Below, in pieces: positions 17,541 through 26,289 of a stretch of 64,000 bases of DNA (the first letter of the stretch is position 1; the number at the start of each line of letters is the position of its first letter). Source of the stretch: Albidovulum sediminicola (GTDB lineage Bacteria; Pseudomonadota; Alphaproteobacteria; Rhodobacterales; Rhodobacteraceae); contig NZ_JAOWLA010000003.1 in assembly GCF_025751575.1 (NCBI RefSeq), positions 124,001-188,000 on the forward strand. The letters run 5' to 3'. The position numbers and the translations under genes were made by a program. A model generated the notes under the pieces. That model made no database searches. It was given only the letters and a program-made list of their open reading frames with translations, and was not told where the DNA came from.

Positions 17541-20500
17541 CCCGCCCCTCCCATCGCGATGGAATTGCGGCGCGTCACCCAAAGGCCTGCATCGCGCAGG
17601 GCCTCGAAACGGTCGCGCATGGCCTGAAGGGCGGCGGGGTTTTCACGCTCCATGAAGTCCACGACTTCGTCCCGGCCCAGCGTCGCCTCGTGATAAAGGT
17701 CGAACAGATGCGCCGGGACCGCGCGGGCCAGATGCGCGAAGGCCGCCATGTGGTCGAGCGTGGCGGCGATCTCGGCCGCGCCGCGGAAGCCGTGGTTCAT
17801 CATCCCGTCGGTCCAGTTCGGGTTCGCCGCGCGGGCGCGCACGACGCGGCCGACCTCTTCGGAGAGCGTGCGGGCACGGGGGGCGTCGGGGCGCGTCGCG
17901 TCGAGGTGATAGAGCGCGGGCGCCTCCTTGCCGAGCCGCGCTGCGGCGGCGGCAAAGCCGCCTTCATGCGCCGCATAGTCCGAGGCCAGAAGCAGATCGG
18001 TTTCCGCAAGGTCCTGCACATGGACGAACCCGTCGGCGCCCAGAACCCGTGCCTCCAGCGCCTCGCGGTCCTGGCGCGCCGCGCCGGAGGGATCGAGCGC
18101 CCATTCCGAGCCCGACAGCCAGGCCTCGCCCGCGGCCAGCCGGCCCTCGGGGCCATAGTCTTCCAGCGTTTCGGTCATCGACAGGCCGTAAAGCCCCGGC
18201 TTCGGCCCGAAAACCCGGGGGCTTGCGGTCCGGTAGGGGTTGTCCTCGGGCGCTTCCTCGCGCTCCGCAAGGGCGGCGGCCGCGCCTTCGAAAAGCTGCG
18301 CAAGGCCGGGGAAGACATCGCGGAAGAGGCCCGAAACCCGCAGCGTCACGTCGATGCGCGGACGGCGCAGAAGCGCCAGCGGCACGACCTCGAAGCCAGA
18401 GATACGCTCGGACCCCTCGTCCCATTTGGGGGCCAGCCCGGCCAGGTGCAGTGCCATGGCGAATTCCTCGCCCGCCGTGCGCATGGTTGCCGAACCCCAG
18501 AGGTCCACGACCAGAGATTTCGGCCAGTCGCCCTGGTCCTGAAGGTGGCGGCGCAGCAATTCCTCGGCCAGCTTCACGCCTTGCGCATGGGCGGCGCGCG
18601 ATGGCACCGCGCGCGGGTCGGTGGTGTAAAGGTTGCGCCCCGTCGGCAGCACGTCCGTGCGCCCGCGGAAGGGCGAACCGGACGGCCCGGCATCCACCCG
18701 CGCGCCGTCCAGCGCGGCCAGAAGCCCCTGGCGTTCCTCTGCCCCGCATTGGCCGGTGCCGAAGATATGCAGCCCCTCGCCATACTGGCTTTCCTTGATG
18801 TCGCAGACGAAGCGGTCGATCCGGGTGATCGCCTCGGCCGGAGAGGCGTCCGCCCGCAGGCCCAGGTCATCCTCGACGCCACGGCCGCGCGCCTCTTCGC
18901 GAATGGCCTCGATCAACCGGTCGCGGCGGGCAGGGTCGAGCCCGTCCGCGGTCGAATATTCGTCGAGCAGCCGCTCAAGCCGGCCCAGATCCTCGGGCAC
19001 CGCGCTTTCGACCAGCGGGGGCGGCAGGTGGCCGATGGTGACGGCACCGACCCGGCGCTTGGCCTGCGCGGCCTCACCGGGGTCGTTGACGATGAAGGGG
19101 TAGATGACCGGCAGGTTGCCCGTCAGCGCCTCGGGCCAGCAGTTGGCCGAGAGCGCCACCGACTTGCCCGGCAGCCATTCGAGCGTCCCGTGCGCGCCGA
19201 CATGGACCAGCGCGTGGATCCCCTGCGCCCTGAGCCAGAGGTAGAAGGCGACATAGGCGTGGCGCGGCGTCCGGCTCAGGTCATGGTAGTCGTCGGCGCG
19301 GGTCCGGACCTCTCCCCGTTCCGGCTGCAGCGCGACGAGGGCCTGGCCCCGGCGCAGCGCGCGGAAGCGGAACTGCCCATCGGCCACGGCAGGGTCGTCC
19401 TCGGGCGCACCCCATGCGGCGCTGAGCGTCTCGCGAAGCGGTTCGGGAAGGCGGCCCAGGTGGTCGCGGTAGTCGGCGACCGGCCAGGTCAGGGTCTCGG
19501 CGGCCAGCGCCTTGCCGAGATCCGCGCCGGTTTCCACGGCATGGCCGCCGTCCTTCAGCGCGCCCAGCATCCCCTCGACCGAGGCCAGCGCATCAAGGCC
19601 CACGGCATGGGCCAGTTGGTACGCCTTGCCGGGATAGGTCGAGAGCACCAAGGCCATGCGTCGATCGGCGGCAGGGGTCCGGGACAGCCGGTGCCAGCCC
19701 GCGATCCGGTCGGCAATCGCGGCGATCCGGTCCGGATCGGCCCGGTGGGTGAAGCGGGAATACTGAAGGTCAGGGTCCTTCTTGCCGGCGCTCTTGAAGC
19801 TCGCGGCGCCCGCGAAGATGCGTCCATCGACCTCGGGAAGAACGACATGCATCGCCAGGTCTGCGGGCGAGAGGCCGCGTTCCGCCCCCGCCCAATCCTT
19901 GCGCCGCGCAGTCGACAGCGCGACCTGGAAGACCGGGCAGCCACCCGCGTCCAGCGCCGATGGGGCGCCATCCGCGCCCCGCGCCGAAAAGGCGGTGGCG
20001 TTGACGATGGCCGCCGGGGCCAGGCGGGCGAGTTCGAACCGGAGCCAGGTCGCCGCAGCAGCGTCCTTCAGGCTGGGGGCAAAGGCGCCGATGGCGTCAA
20101 AGCCCCGCGCCTCAAGTGCCGCGATCAGGGCATCGACCGGATCGGTGTCGGCCGAGGTCAGGTAGGAGCGGTAGAAGGTCACGACCGCCAGCGGTCGGTC
20201 GCCGGCCTCGGGCGCCGGTGCGATGCCGCTGCCCGGACGATACCAGCCGTAGGGTGGTACGGTCTTTTCTCCCGCCACCGGGCCAGCGTATAGGCCCGCG
20301 GCCAGCGCCAATTGCTGCAACGCGGCCTGCGCGGCCACCGCGCCACCTGCGTCGCAAAGCGTCTGGAGCCGTCTGAGCGTGGATTTCGGCAGGGTGGACA
20401 ACTCGTCCAGCCGCGCGTCTTCCCGGCCGTCGGCGGGCAGGATCGCCAGCGCGATGCCGTTCCTGCGCGCCAGGTCCTGCACCTGTGCCAGCCCGTAGGG

Positions 20501-20779
20501 CCAGTAGCTTTCACCGCCGATGAGCCGGATCAGGATGCCCTTGGCGCCCGAAAGCGTGCGTTCGGCATAGGTATCGACCGACAGCGGATGGCGCAGCGCC
20601 ACGAGATTGGCGAGCCTCAGTGTCGGCAGCTTGCCGCCCGCGCGATGCCATCCCGCCGCGAAGGCGCCCAGGTCGCTGTCGGAAAACGAAAGCGCCACCA
20701 GCTCGGCCGGGTCCTGGCCGAGGTCGGTGGGCGTTTCGGTTTCCTCCAGCCCGTGGCTTTCGCGGAAGACGACATGCAT
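17537..20779 (-). CDS. cobN: Cobaltochelatase subunit CobN
   Basis: Large, substrate-binding subunit of the ATP-dependent aerobic cobaltochelatase that inserts cobalt into hydrogenobyrinic acid a,c-diamide. The 1080-residue length is shorter than the roughly 1,250-1,275 residues of the Pseudomonas denitrificans type, but the core motifs are intact, for instance ALVHVGAHGTLEWLPGK and YPFIVNDPGEAAQAKRR in the centre. Its partner subunits CobS and CobT are not in this window. It lies 6 nt after cobW and is coupled to cobG. Confidence 0.95.
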   Translation of the reverse strand: MHVVFRESHGLEETETPTDLGQDPAELVALSFSDSDLGAFAAGWHRAGGKLPTLRLANLVALRHPLSVDTYAERTLSGAKGILIRLIGGESYWPYGLAQVQDLARRNGIALAILPADGREDARLDELSTLPKSTLRRLQTLCDAGGAVAAQAALQQLALAAGLYAGPVAGEKTVPPYGWYRPGSGIAPAPEAGDRPLAVVTFYRSYLTSADTDPVDALIAALEARGFDAIGAFAPSLKDAAAATWLRFELARLAPAAIVNATAFSARGADGAPSALDAGGCPVFQVALSTARRKDWAGAERGLSPADLAMHVVLPEVDGRIFAGAASFKSAGKKDPDLQYSRFTHRADPDRIAAIADRIAGWHRLSRTPAADRRMALVLSTYPGKAYQLAHAVGLDALASVEGMLGALKDGGHAVETGADLGKALAAETLTWPVADYRDHLGRLPEPLRETLSAAWGAPEDDPAVADGQFRFRALRRGQALVALQPERGEVRTRADDYHDLSRTPRHAYVAFYLWLRAQGIHALVHVGAHGTLEWLPGKSVALSANCWPEALTGNLPVIYPFIVNDPGEAAQAKRRVGAVTIGHLPPPLVESAVPEDLGRLERLLDEYSTADGLDPARRDRLIEAIREEARGRGVEDDLGLRADASPAEAITRIDRFVCDIKESQYGEGLHIFGTGQCGAEERQGLLAALDGARVDAGPSGSPFRGRTDVLPTGRNLYTTDPRAVPSRAAHAQGVKLAEELLRRHLQDQGDWPKSLVVDLWGSATMRTAGEEFAMALHLAGLAPKWDEGSERISGFEVVPLALLRRPRIDVTLRVSGLFRDVFPGLAQLFEGAAAALAEREEAPEDNPYRTASPRVFGPKPGLYGLSMTETLEDYGPEGRLAAGEAWLSGSEWALDPSGAARQDREALEARVLGADGFVHVQDLAETDLLLASDYAAHEGGFAAAAARLGKEAPALYHLDATRPDAPRARTLSEEVGRVVRARAANPNWTDGMMNHGFRGAAEIAATLDHMAAFAHLARAVPAHLFDLYHEATLGRDEVVDFMERENPAALQAMRDRFEALRDAGLWVTRRNSIAMGGAG

Positions 20780-20785
20780 CGCGGA

Positions 20786-21835
20786 TCAGGCCCCGAGGGT
20801 TTCCGGAACCAGCACCGCGCGGATCGCGGCCGGGTCCACATCGTCATGCTCACCGATCACGACCAGCTTGGACGCGCGGGGCGTCTCGCCCCAGGGGCGG
20901 TCGAACTGGGCGCGCACACGCTCCCCCACCGCCTGGACGAGCAGGCGCATCGGCTTGCCGGTCACGGCGACATAGCCCTTGACCCGCAGGATGTTCTGTT
21001 CGCGGGCAAGCCGCGCGATGGCGGCTTTCAGCGCCTCGGGGTCGGCGACCTCCGGCAGGTCAATGACCACGGTGTCGAAATCGTCGTGTTCGTGGTCGTC
21101 ATGCCCGTCGTGATGCGAGGGGCGGGCGGCCAAGTCGTCCTCTGCCGCCGCACCCAGCCCCAGGATCACGGCCGGGTCGATCCGGCCCTCTTCCATCGGC
21201 AGGATCGGCAGCTTGCGCGGCGCCTCGGCCTCGATCACCGCGCGGGCGGCGGCAAGGCCCGCGTCACCGGCCAGGTCGGCCTTGGACAGAAGCACGATGT
21301 CGGCGCAGGCGATCTGGTCCTCGAACACCTCGGACAGCGGCGTTTCGTGGTCGATGCTTTCGTCGGCCTCGCGCTGGGCCTGGACCGCATCGACATCGGG
21401 GGCGAAGCGGCCTGCCGCGACGGCCTCCGCATCGGCCAGCGCGATGACGCCGTCCACGGTGATGCGCGAGCGGATCGCCGGCCAGTCGAAGGCCTTCAAG
21501 AGCGGCTTCGGCAGCGCCAGGCCCGAGGTCTCGATCAGGATGTGGTCGGGACGTTGCGGCAGCGCCATCAGCGCCTCGATCGTCGGGATGAAGTCGTCGG
21601 CGACGGTGCAGCAGATGCAGCCGTTCGCAAGCTCGACGATATTCTCCGCCGGGCAGTTTTCATCGGCGCAGGATTTCAGGATGTCGCCATCAACGCCCAC
21701 GGTTCCGAATTCGTTGACGAGGACCGCCAGCCGCTTGCCCTGCGGATTCAGCATCAGGTGGCGGATCAGCGTGGTCTTGCCCGCGCCCAGAAAGCCGGTG
21801 ATGACGGTGACGGGGATTTTCGACAGGTCGGACAT
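20786..21835 (-). CDS. cobW: CobW G3E-family GTPase / metallochaperone
   Basis: Proposed cobalt chaperone for the cobaltochelatase. The 349-residue protein has the Walker A motif GFLGAGKTT (14-22), the metal-binding CICC motif (73-76) within ELANGCICCTV, and a histidine-rich loop (SHHDGHDDHEHDD) at about 233-246 that distinguishes CobW from other G3E members such as zinc chaperones. It is directly adjacent to the DUF1636 gene and precedes cobN, matching the gene order in many alphaproteobacteria. The cobalt role is family knowledge. Confidence 0.94.
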   Translation of the reverse strand: MSDLSKIPVTVITGFLGAGKTTLIRHLMLNPQGKRLAVLVNEFGTVGVDGDILKSCADENCPAENIVELANGCICCTVADDFIPTIEALMALPQRPDHILIETSGLALPKPLLKAFDWPAIRSRITVDGVIALADAEAVAAGRFAPDVDAVQAQREADESIDHETPLSEVFEDQIACADIVLLSKADLAGDAGLAAARAVIEAEAPRKLPILPMEEGRIDPAVILGLGAAAEDDLAARPSHHDGHDDHEHDDFDTVVIDLPEVADPEALKAAIARLAREQNILRVKGYVAVTGKPMRLLVQAVGERVRAQFDRPWGETPRASKLVVIGEHDDVDPAAIRAVLVPETLGA

Positions 21836-22195
21836 TCAGCTCTCCATCGGGGGGATACGGGCAAGCGACTGCTTGCGGAAGATCACCGGGCGGTCGCGCC
21901 AGGGCACAAGACCGTCCGCGGTTGCGGCATAGGCGGCGGCACCGGCGAGGATATCGGCGACATGGGTGTCGGGGTCCATGCCGCGGTAGACATAGGACCA
22001 GCGGCCGGGGCCGGTCAGTGCGATGTTGCAGCCGTGGTCGCAGGCCGAAAGGCATTCGACGGGTACGATGCGCACGCCCTCGGGGGCGCCGGCCTGTTCC
22101 AGCGCGGCCAGCAGCCGGGCGCCGGGGCGCGCCTCGTCCTCCGCGATGGGCTGACCCATCCGGCAGGTGGTGCAGATATGAAGCGTTACCGTCAC
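21836..22195 (-). CDS. DUF1636 small cysteine protein, copy 1
   Basis: A 119-residue DUF1636 protein, first gene of the long riboswitch-controlled cob operon and immediately followed by cobW. Five cysteines (Cys8, 11, 48, 52, 56) form C-x2-C and C-x3-C-x3-C patterns like a thioredoxin-fold [2Fe-2S] ferredoxin with one extra ligand. The start is GTG with the strong purine stretch GGAAGGAAGGACG upstream. Function is unknown; linkage to cobW and cobN suggests metal or electron delivery to the chelatase or to cobalt reduction. See also 8765-9091. Confidence 0.82.
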   Translation of the reverse strand: MTVTLHICTTCRMGQPIAEDEARPGARLLAALEQAGAPEGVRIVPVECLSACDHGCNIALTGPGRWSYVYRGMDPDTHVADILAGAAAYAATADGLVPWRDRPVIFRKQSLARIPPMES

Positions 22196-22208
22196 GTTCG
22201 TCGTCCTT

Positions 22209-22223
22209 CCTTCCGGGGGAAGG
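22209..22223 (-). promoter_or_regulatory. Hairpin masking the first ribosome-binding site of the cob operon
   Basis: On the minus strand CCTTCC, a 3-nt loop and GGAAGG pair with each other. The 3' arm is part of the GGAAGGAAGG ribosome-binding stretch of the DUF1636 gene. It lies about 75 nt after the riboswitch aptamer and is a plausible translational off switch. A second inverted repeat (GGATATC/GATATCC, 22237-22254) lies between them. Confidence 0.45.
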
Positions 22224-22297
22224 GGCAGACCCGCAGGGATATCTCTCGATATCCGGGCCGGTCGCGGAACACCCCGTCCGCCGTCGCGTCATTTCCT

Positions 22298-22498
22298 TGC
22301 TGGCAGGTCTCCCGGCTTGCGGATGTCGGGGCCTGGCGGCCCCGGCGGCCCCACCCCCTTCCCGGCGCGATGCCAGTGGTCTGGGGGGCCTCTCCGGTCA
22401 CGGTCGCGGGGGCGGCTGCGCTTCGGCACCGGACCGTCAAAGGTCGCAAAGCCTGTCGCATTCCCTCTTCGCCTGCCCTAAGACAGGAACCAGCACCG
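22298..22498 (-). promoter_or_regulatory. Cobalamin riboswitch upstream of the DUF1636-cobW-cobN operon
   Basis: The adenosylcobalamin aptamer signatures are present in order on the minus strand: GGTTCC near the 5' end, GAGGGAATGCG, GGTGCCGAAGCGCAG, CCGCCCCCGCGACCGTGAC, ACCACTGGC, CCGGGAAGGGGG and the B12 box AGCCGGGAGACCTGCC. Boundaries are approximate. It should repress the whole minus-strand cob block starting at 22195. It fills most of the gene-free stretch 22196-22545 between the divergent cobO and DUF1636 genes, so the cobO promoter must overlap its template. Confidence 0.93.
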
Positions 22499-22545
22499 CC
22501 TCCCCTGAGGCATGGGTGCCCCCTTGTCAAGCAACGGAAGGGACC

Positions 22546-23178
22546 ATGACAGAGCAGAAAGCGACGCAACCCGAAGAAGAGGCCCTGCGCCATGCCCAGA
22601 AGATGGCCAAGAAGAAGGCCGCGCGGGACAAGATCATGGCCACCAAGGAAGGCGAGAAGGGGCTGATCATCGTCCATACCGGCGCGGGGAAGGGCAAGAG
22701 CTCCTCCGCCTTCGGGATGATTCTGCGCTGCATCGCGCATGAGATGCCCTGCGCGGTCGTGCAGTTCATCAAGGGCGCCTGGTCGACCGGAGAGCGCACG
22801 CTGATCGAGGCGCATTTCGGAGACCTGTGCCAGTTCTACGCCATGGGAGAGGGCTTCACCTGGGAGACCCAGGACAAGGAACGCGACATCGCCGCCGCGC
22901 GCCGGGGCTGGGAAAAGGCCAAGGAGTTGATCCGCGACGAGAGGAACCAGATGGTGGTGCTCGACGAGATAAACATCGCGCTGCGCTACGACTACCTGCC
23001 GGTGTCCGAGGTGGTCGAGTTCCTGGCGACCGAGAAGCCCGCGATGACGCATGTCGTGCTCACCGGGCGCAATGCCAAGGAGGAGCTGATCGAGATCGCG
23101 GACCTGGTGACGGAGATGACGCTGGTCAAGCACCCGTTCCGGTCGGGGATCAAGGGCCAGAAGGGCGTGGAGTTCTGA
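22546..23178 (+). CDS. cobO: Cob(I)yrinic acid a,c-diamide adenosyltransferase CobO
   Basis: Transfers the 5'-deoxyadenosyl group of ATP to the cobalt of the corrinoid. The 210-residue protein has the P-loop HTGAGKGKSSS (44-54), the VQFIKGAW motif near 74-81, and VVLDEINIALRYDYL near 137-151, characteristic of the CobA/CobO family. I chose the ATG at 22546, preceded by GGAAGGGACC, giving the usual length with a lysine-rich N-terminal helix. It is transcribed divergently from the riboswitch and precedes cobQ. Confidence 0.95.
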   Translation: MTEQKATQPEEEALRHAQKMAKKKAARDKIMATKEGEKGLIIVHTGAGKGKSSSAFGMILRCIAHEMPCAVVQFIKGAWSTGERTLIEAHFGDLCQFYAMGEGFTWETQDKERDIAAARRGWEKAKELIRDERNQMVVLDEINIALRYDYLPVSEVVEFLATEKPAMTHVVLTGRNAKEELIEIADLVTEMTLVKHPFRSGIKGQKGVEF

Positions 23179-23184
23179 GGCGAC

Positions 23185-23235
23185 GGCCGGGGGCCAGCCC
23201 CCGGACCCCCGGGATATTTGGGAAAAGAAGAAGGG
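23185..23235 (+). repeat. Dispersed stem-loop element, copy B
   Basis: A hairpin with CCGGGGG (23187-23193) and CCCCCGG (23198-23204) arms is followed by ACCCCCGGGATATTTGGG and AAAAGAAGAAGGG. The element lies between cobO and cobQ and provides the purine-rich site for cobQ. It matches copy A (cobB leader) and copy C (49326-49371). Confidence 0.75.
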
Positions 23236-23244
23236 AAGGGCGCG

Positions 23245-24687
23245 GTGAAGGGGCTGATGATCCAGGGCTGCGGCTCGAATGTCGGGAAGTCGCTTCTGGT
23301 GGCGGGGCTGGCGCGCGCGGCGCGGCGGCGGGGGCTGTCGGTCGCGCCCTTCAAGCCGCAGAACATGTCGAACAACGCCGCGGTGACGGTGGACGGGGGC
23401 GAGATCGGGCGGGCGCAGGCCTTGCAGGCGCTGGCGGCGGGGCTCGATCCGCATACCGACATGAATCCGGTGCTGTTGAAGCCCGAGACCGATACCGGCG
23501 CGCAGGTGGTGGTGCAGGGGCGGCGGCTGACGACCGTGCGGGCGCGCGATTACGCAACGCTGAAGCCGCAGCTGATGGCGCGGGTTCTGGAAAGTTTTGG
23601 GCGGCTCAAGTCGGCGCATGACCTGGTGATCGTCGAAGGGGCGGGCAGCCCCGCCGAGGTCAACCTGCGCCGGGGCGATATCGCGAACATGGGGTTTGCC
23701 CGGGCCGCGGATGTGCCCGTGGTCTTGGCCGGCGACATCGACCGGGGGGGCGTGATCGCGCAGATCGTCGGCACGCAGGCGGTTCTGGACCCCGAGGACG
23801 CGGGGATGGTCGCGGGGTTCCTCATCAACAAGTTCCGGGGCGATCCGTCGCTTTTCGACGACGGCTACCGCCTGATCGAGGCGCGGACCGGCTGGCGGGG
23901 CTTCGGCGTGCTGCCCTATTTCGCGCAGGCCGCGCGGCTTCCGGCGGAGGATGCGCTGGATCTGGGCGGCGCGTCGGGGGGCGGGCCGTTGAAGGTGGCC
24001 TGCCTGGCGCTGTCGCGGATCGCGAATTTCGACGACCTCGATCCCTTGAAGGTCGAGCCCTCGGTCAGCCTGACCATGGTGCGGGCGGGGCAGGCGATCC
24101 CCGGGGATACCGATCTGGTGATCCTTCCGGGATCGAAATCCACCCGGGGCGACCTCGCCTTCCTGCGCCAGCAGGGCTGGGACATCGACCTTGCCGCGCA
24201 TGTCCGGCGGGGCGGGCATGTGCTTGGGATCTGCGGGGGCTACCAGATGCTGGGCCGGGTCATCGCGGACCCCGAGGGGATCGAGGGCGCGGCGGGCGAA
24301 ACGCCGGGGCTTGGGCTTCTGGACGTGGAAACCGTCATGACGCCGGACAAGCGGCTGACGCGGACGCGGGCGACCCATGCCGGAACCGGCGCCGCGATGG
24401 AGGGCTACGAGATCCATATCGGCCGGACCGAGGGGACGGACCGCGCGCGGCCCTTCGCGGTGGTGGACGGGGTGCCCGAAGGCGCGGTTTCGCCCGACGG
24501 GCGGATTGCGGGCAGCTATCTGCACGGGATGTTCGTGGGCGACGCCTTCCGCGCGGCCTATCTGGCCGGGCTGGGGGCTGCGTCCTCGGCGCAGTACGGC
24601 GCGGGTGTCGAAACGGTTCTGGATGCGCTGGCAGACCATATGGAGGCGCATCTGGACGTGGCCGGTCTGCTTGGCCTCGCGCGCTAG
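23245..24687 (+). CDS. cobQ: Cobyric acid synthase CobQ
   Basis: Amidates four side chains (b, d, e, g) of adenosylcobyrinic acid a,c-diamide. The 480-residue product has an N-terminal ATP-binding domain (GCGSNVGKS at about 9-17, KPQNMSNN near 45-52) and a class I glutamine amidotransferase domain with the catalytic Cys near residue 330 ([11 protein letters not shown]). I place the start at the GTG at 23245, since an upstream TTG reading runs through the repeated stem-loop element. It ends 4 nt from the convergent bluB. Confidence 0.94.
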   Translation: MKGLMIQGCGSNVGKSLLVAGLARAARRRGLSVAPFKPQNMSNNAAVTVDGGEIGRAQALQALAAGLDPHTDMNPVLLKPETDTGAQVVVQGRRLTTVRARDYATLKPQLMARVLESFGRLKSAHDLVIVEGAGSPAEVNLRRGDIANMGFARAADVPVVLAGDIDRGGVIAQIVGTQAVLDPEDAGMVAGFLINKFRGDPSLFDDGYRLIEARTGWRGFGVLPYFAQAARLPAEDALDLGGASGGGPLKVACLALSRIANFDDLDPLKVEPSVSLTMVRAGQAIPGDTDLVILPGSKSTRGDLAFLRQQGWDIDLAAHVRRGGHVLGICGGYQMLGRVIADPEGIEGAAGETPGLGLLDVETVMTPDKRLTRTRATHAGTGAAMEGYEIHIGRTEGTDRARPFAVVDGVPEGAVSPDGRIAGSYLHGMFVGDAFRAAYLAGLGAASSAQYGAGVETVLDALADHMEAHLDVAGLLGLAR

Positions 24688-24691
24688 GTGC

Positions 24692-25315
24692 CTAGCGGAC
24701 CACCCATTCGGTCGGCTGGTTTTCCTGCCAGCCGGTCCGGTGCAAGAGCGGCGTGTCGTCCGTGAACTCTGGCCAGCCAAGGCAGAGATAGGCACTGAAC
24801 TCCCACCCATCGGGAACGGCGAAGAGGGTCTCGACCGCACTGGGTTCGAGGATCGAGACCATGCCGAGCCCGAGGTTCTGCGCGCGCGCGGCAAGCCAGA
24901 GCGTGTGGATCGCCATCGCGGTCGACTGGTGGAGGGTTTCGGGCATGGTGCGCCGGCCCAGGCCGCGCCCCGCCTCGGGGTCGGTTTCAGTGAAGACCGC
25001 GAGGTGCTCTGGCGCCGCGTCGAGGCCCGCAAGCTTCAGCTGGAGATATTCCGAACGCGTCGCGTCATCATAGGCCGCCGCCGCGTCCGCGTTGCAGCGT
25101 TCGAAGATCGCGCGCACGGCGGCGCGCAGGTCCTTGTCCTTGACCCGGATCACGCGCCAGGGACGGGCATTGCCGACCGAGGGCGCGGCGGCCATGGCCT
25201 GCCGCAGGCCAAGCAGGATCGGCTCGGGGACCGGATCGGTGCGGAAATGGCGCACGTCGCGGCGCCACTTCAGGATGCGCGACAGGGTCTCAGCCTCGTC
25301 GGATGTGAAGTTCAT
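24692..25315 (-). CDS. bluB: 5,6-dimethylbenzimidazole synthase BluB
   Basis: Oxygen-dependent flavin-destructase that cleaves FMNH2 to form the lower ligand of B12. The 207-residue protein belongs to the nitroreductase fold, with the RRDVRHF motif at about 17-24 and PSVGNARPWR (about 43-52) binding FMN. The ATG at 25315 overlaps the cobD stop (ATGA). Last gene of the minus-strand nucleotide-loop operon. Its presence shows that the organism makes its own DMB and so true cobalamin rather than another cobamide. Confidence 0.94.
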   Translation of the reverse strand: MNFTSDEAETLSRILKWRRDVRHFRTDPVPEPILLGLRQAMAAAPSVGNARPWRVIRVKDKDLRAAVRAIFERCNADAAAAYDDATRSEYLQLKLAGLDAAPEHLAVFTETDPEAGRGLGRRTMPETLHQSTAMAIHTLWLAARAQNLGLGMVSILEPSAVETLFAVPDGWEFSAYLCLGWPEFTDDTPLLHRTGWQENQPTEWVVR

Positions 25316-26289
25316 GTGGCGTTCATCCCTTTGAGGGCCTCTTCGAGCCGGGCCCATTCGGCGGGGGTGCCCGGAAGGCCGAGGCGCAGCCATCCTTCGG
25401 AATAGGGGAAGCGGCGGGTCCAGATCCGCGCATGCGCCAGCCGATCCTGCGCCGCCGCCGCGTCCCCGGTGTCGTAAAGCCGGAAGAGCGTGGTGCCGCC
25501 CGCGCAGCGCCATCCCGCCGTGGCGGCCATCGTGTCGAGGCTTGCGGCCTCTTGCGCCAGCCGGGCGGTCGTTGCCGCCGCCCAGGGGGCGTCGGCCAGC
25601 GCCGCCTGGCCGAGGGCGATCGCCGCGCCGGAGATCGGCCAGGGGCCGGCCATCTCCGCAAGCGCCGCGATCTCGTCCGGGTTGCCCAGAAGGAAGCCCA
25701 GGCGAACCCCCGCAAGGCCGTAGAACTTTCCGAAAGAGCGCAGGACGAACAGTCCTGCCTGCCCCGCGCGGGCGGCGACCGACAGCTCGGGGCTGATATC
25801 GGCGAAGCTTTCATCGACGACGAGCCGCCCCACCTGGCCCGCGAGCGCCAGCGCCGCGTCCGGCGCGATCCGGCGTCCGTCGGGGTTGTTGGGGTTGACG
25901 ATCACCGCCAGGTCCGCGCCGGCCAGGTCCTCGGCCTGCGCCACCTCCTCGACCTGCCATCCGGCGCTGCGGAGCGCGGCGGCATGTTCGTTGTAGGTGG
26001 GGGCGAGGACGCGGGCGCTGCCCGGGGGACCCAGGCGCGGGATCATCTGGATGGCGGCCTGCGCGCCGGCGACCGGCAAGACGGAGGCCGGGGTCGCGTA
26101 GGCCCGGGCCGCCGCTGCGCTTAGGCCGGCCATCGCGCGGCGCGTGGGAAGATCGGTCCAGGCACCCGGAAGAAGGCGCGGGATCGGGTAGGGAACCCGG
26201 TTGATGCCGGTGGAGAGGTCGATCCAGTCGGTGGCCTCGCCGCCGTAGGCCGCGATCGCCTGGTCCAGGTTGCCGCCGTGATCCCTCAT
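25312..26289 (-). CDS. cobD: Threonine-phosphate decarboxylase (CobC of P. denitrificans)
   Basis: PLP-dependent fold-type I enzyme that makes (R)-1-amino-2-propanol phosphate, the linker between the corrin ring and the nucleotide loop. The 325-residue protein begins DHGGNLDQAIAAYGG, has VNPNNPDGR near 133-141 and the PLP lysine in RSFGKFYGLAGVRLG (about 187-201). Named cobD in Salmonella and cobC in Pseudomonas denitrificans. It overlaps cbiB upstream and bluB downstream by 4 nt, so the three are translationally coupled. Confidence 0.93.
   Translation of the reverse strand: MRDHGGNLDQAIAAYGGEATDWIDLSTGINRVPYPIPRLLPGAWTDLPTRRAMAGLSAAAARAYATPASVLPVAGAQAAIQMIPRLGPPGSARVLAPTYNEHAAALRSAGWQVEEVAQAEDLAGADLAVIVNPNNPDGRRIAPDAALALAGQVGRLVVDESFADISPELSVAARAGQAGLFVLRSFGKFYGLAGVRLGFLLGNPDEIAALAEMAGPWPISGAAIALGQAALADAPWAAATTARLAQEAASLDTMAATAGWRCAGGTTLFRLYDTGDAAAAQDRLAHARIWTRRFPYSEGWLRLGLPGTPAEWARLEEALKGMNAT

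Noticed and set aside
17690-20293. Long open frame on the plus strand within cobN
   Set aside because: It lies wholly opposite the well-supported cobN and has the Arg/Gly-rich composition expected from GC-rich antisense frames.
17537-20779. CobN as truncated because it is shorter than the P. denitrificans protein
   Set aside because: Start, stop and core motifs are intact and both neighbours are directly coupled; length varies in the family.
22192-25032. Very long open frame on the minus strand opposite cobO and cobQ
   Set aside because: It is a shadow of two well-supported plus-strand genes and their riboswitch; its product is Arg/Pro/His-rich without family motifs.
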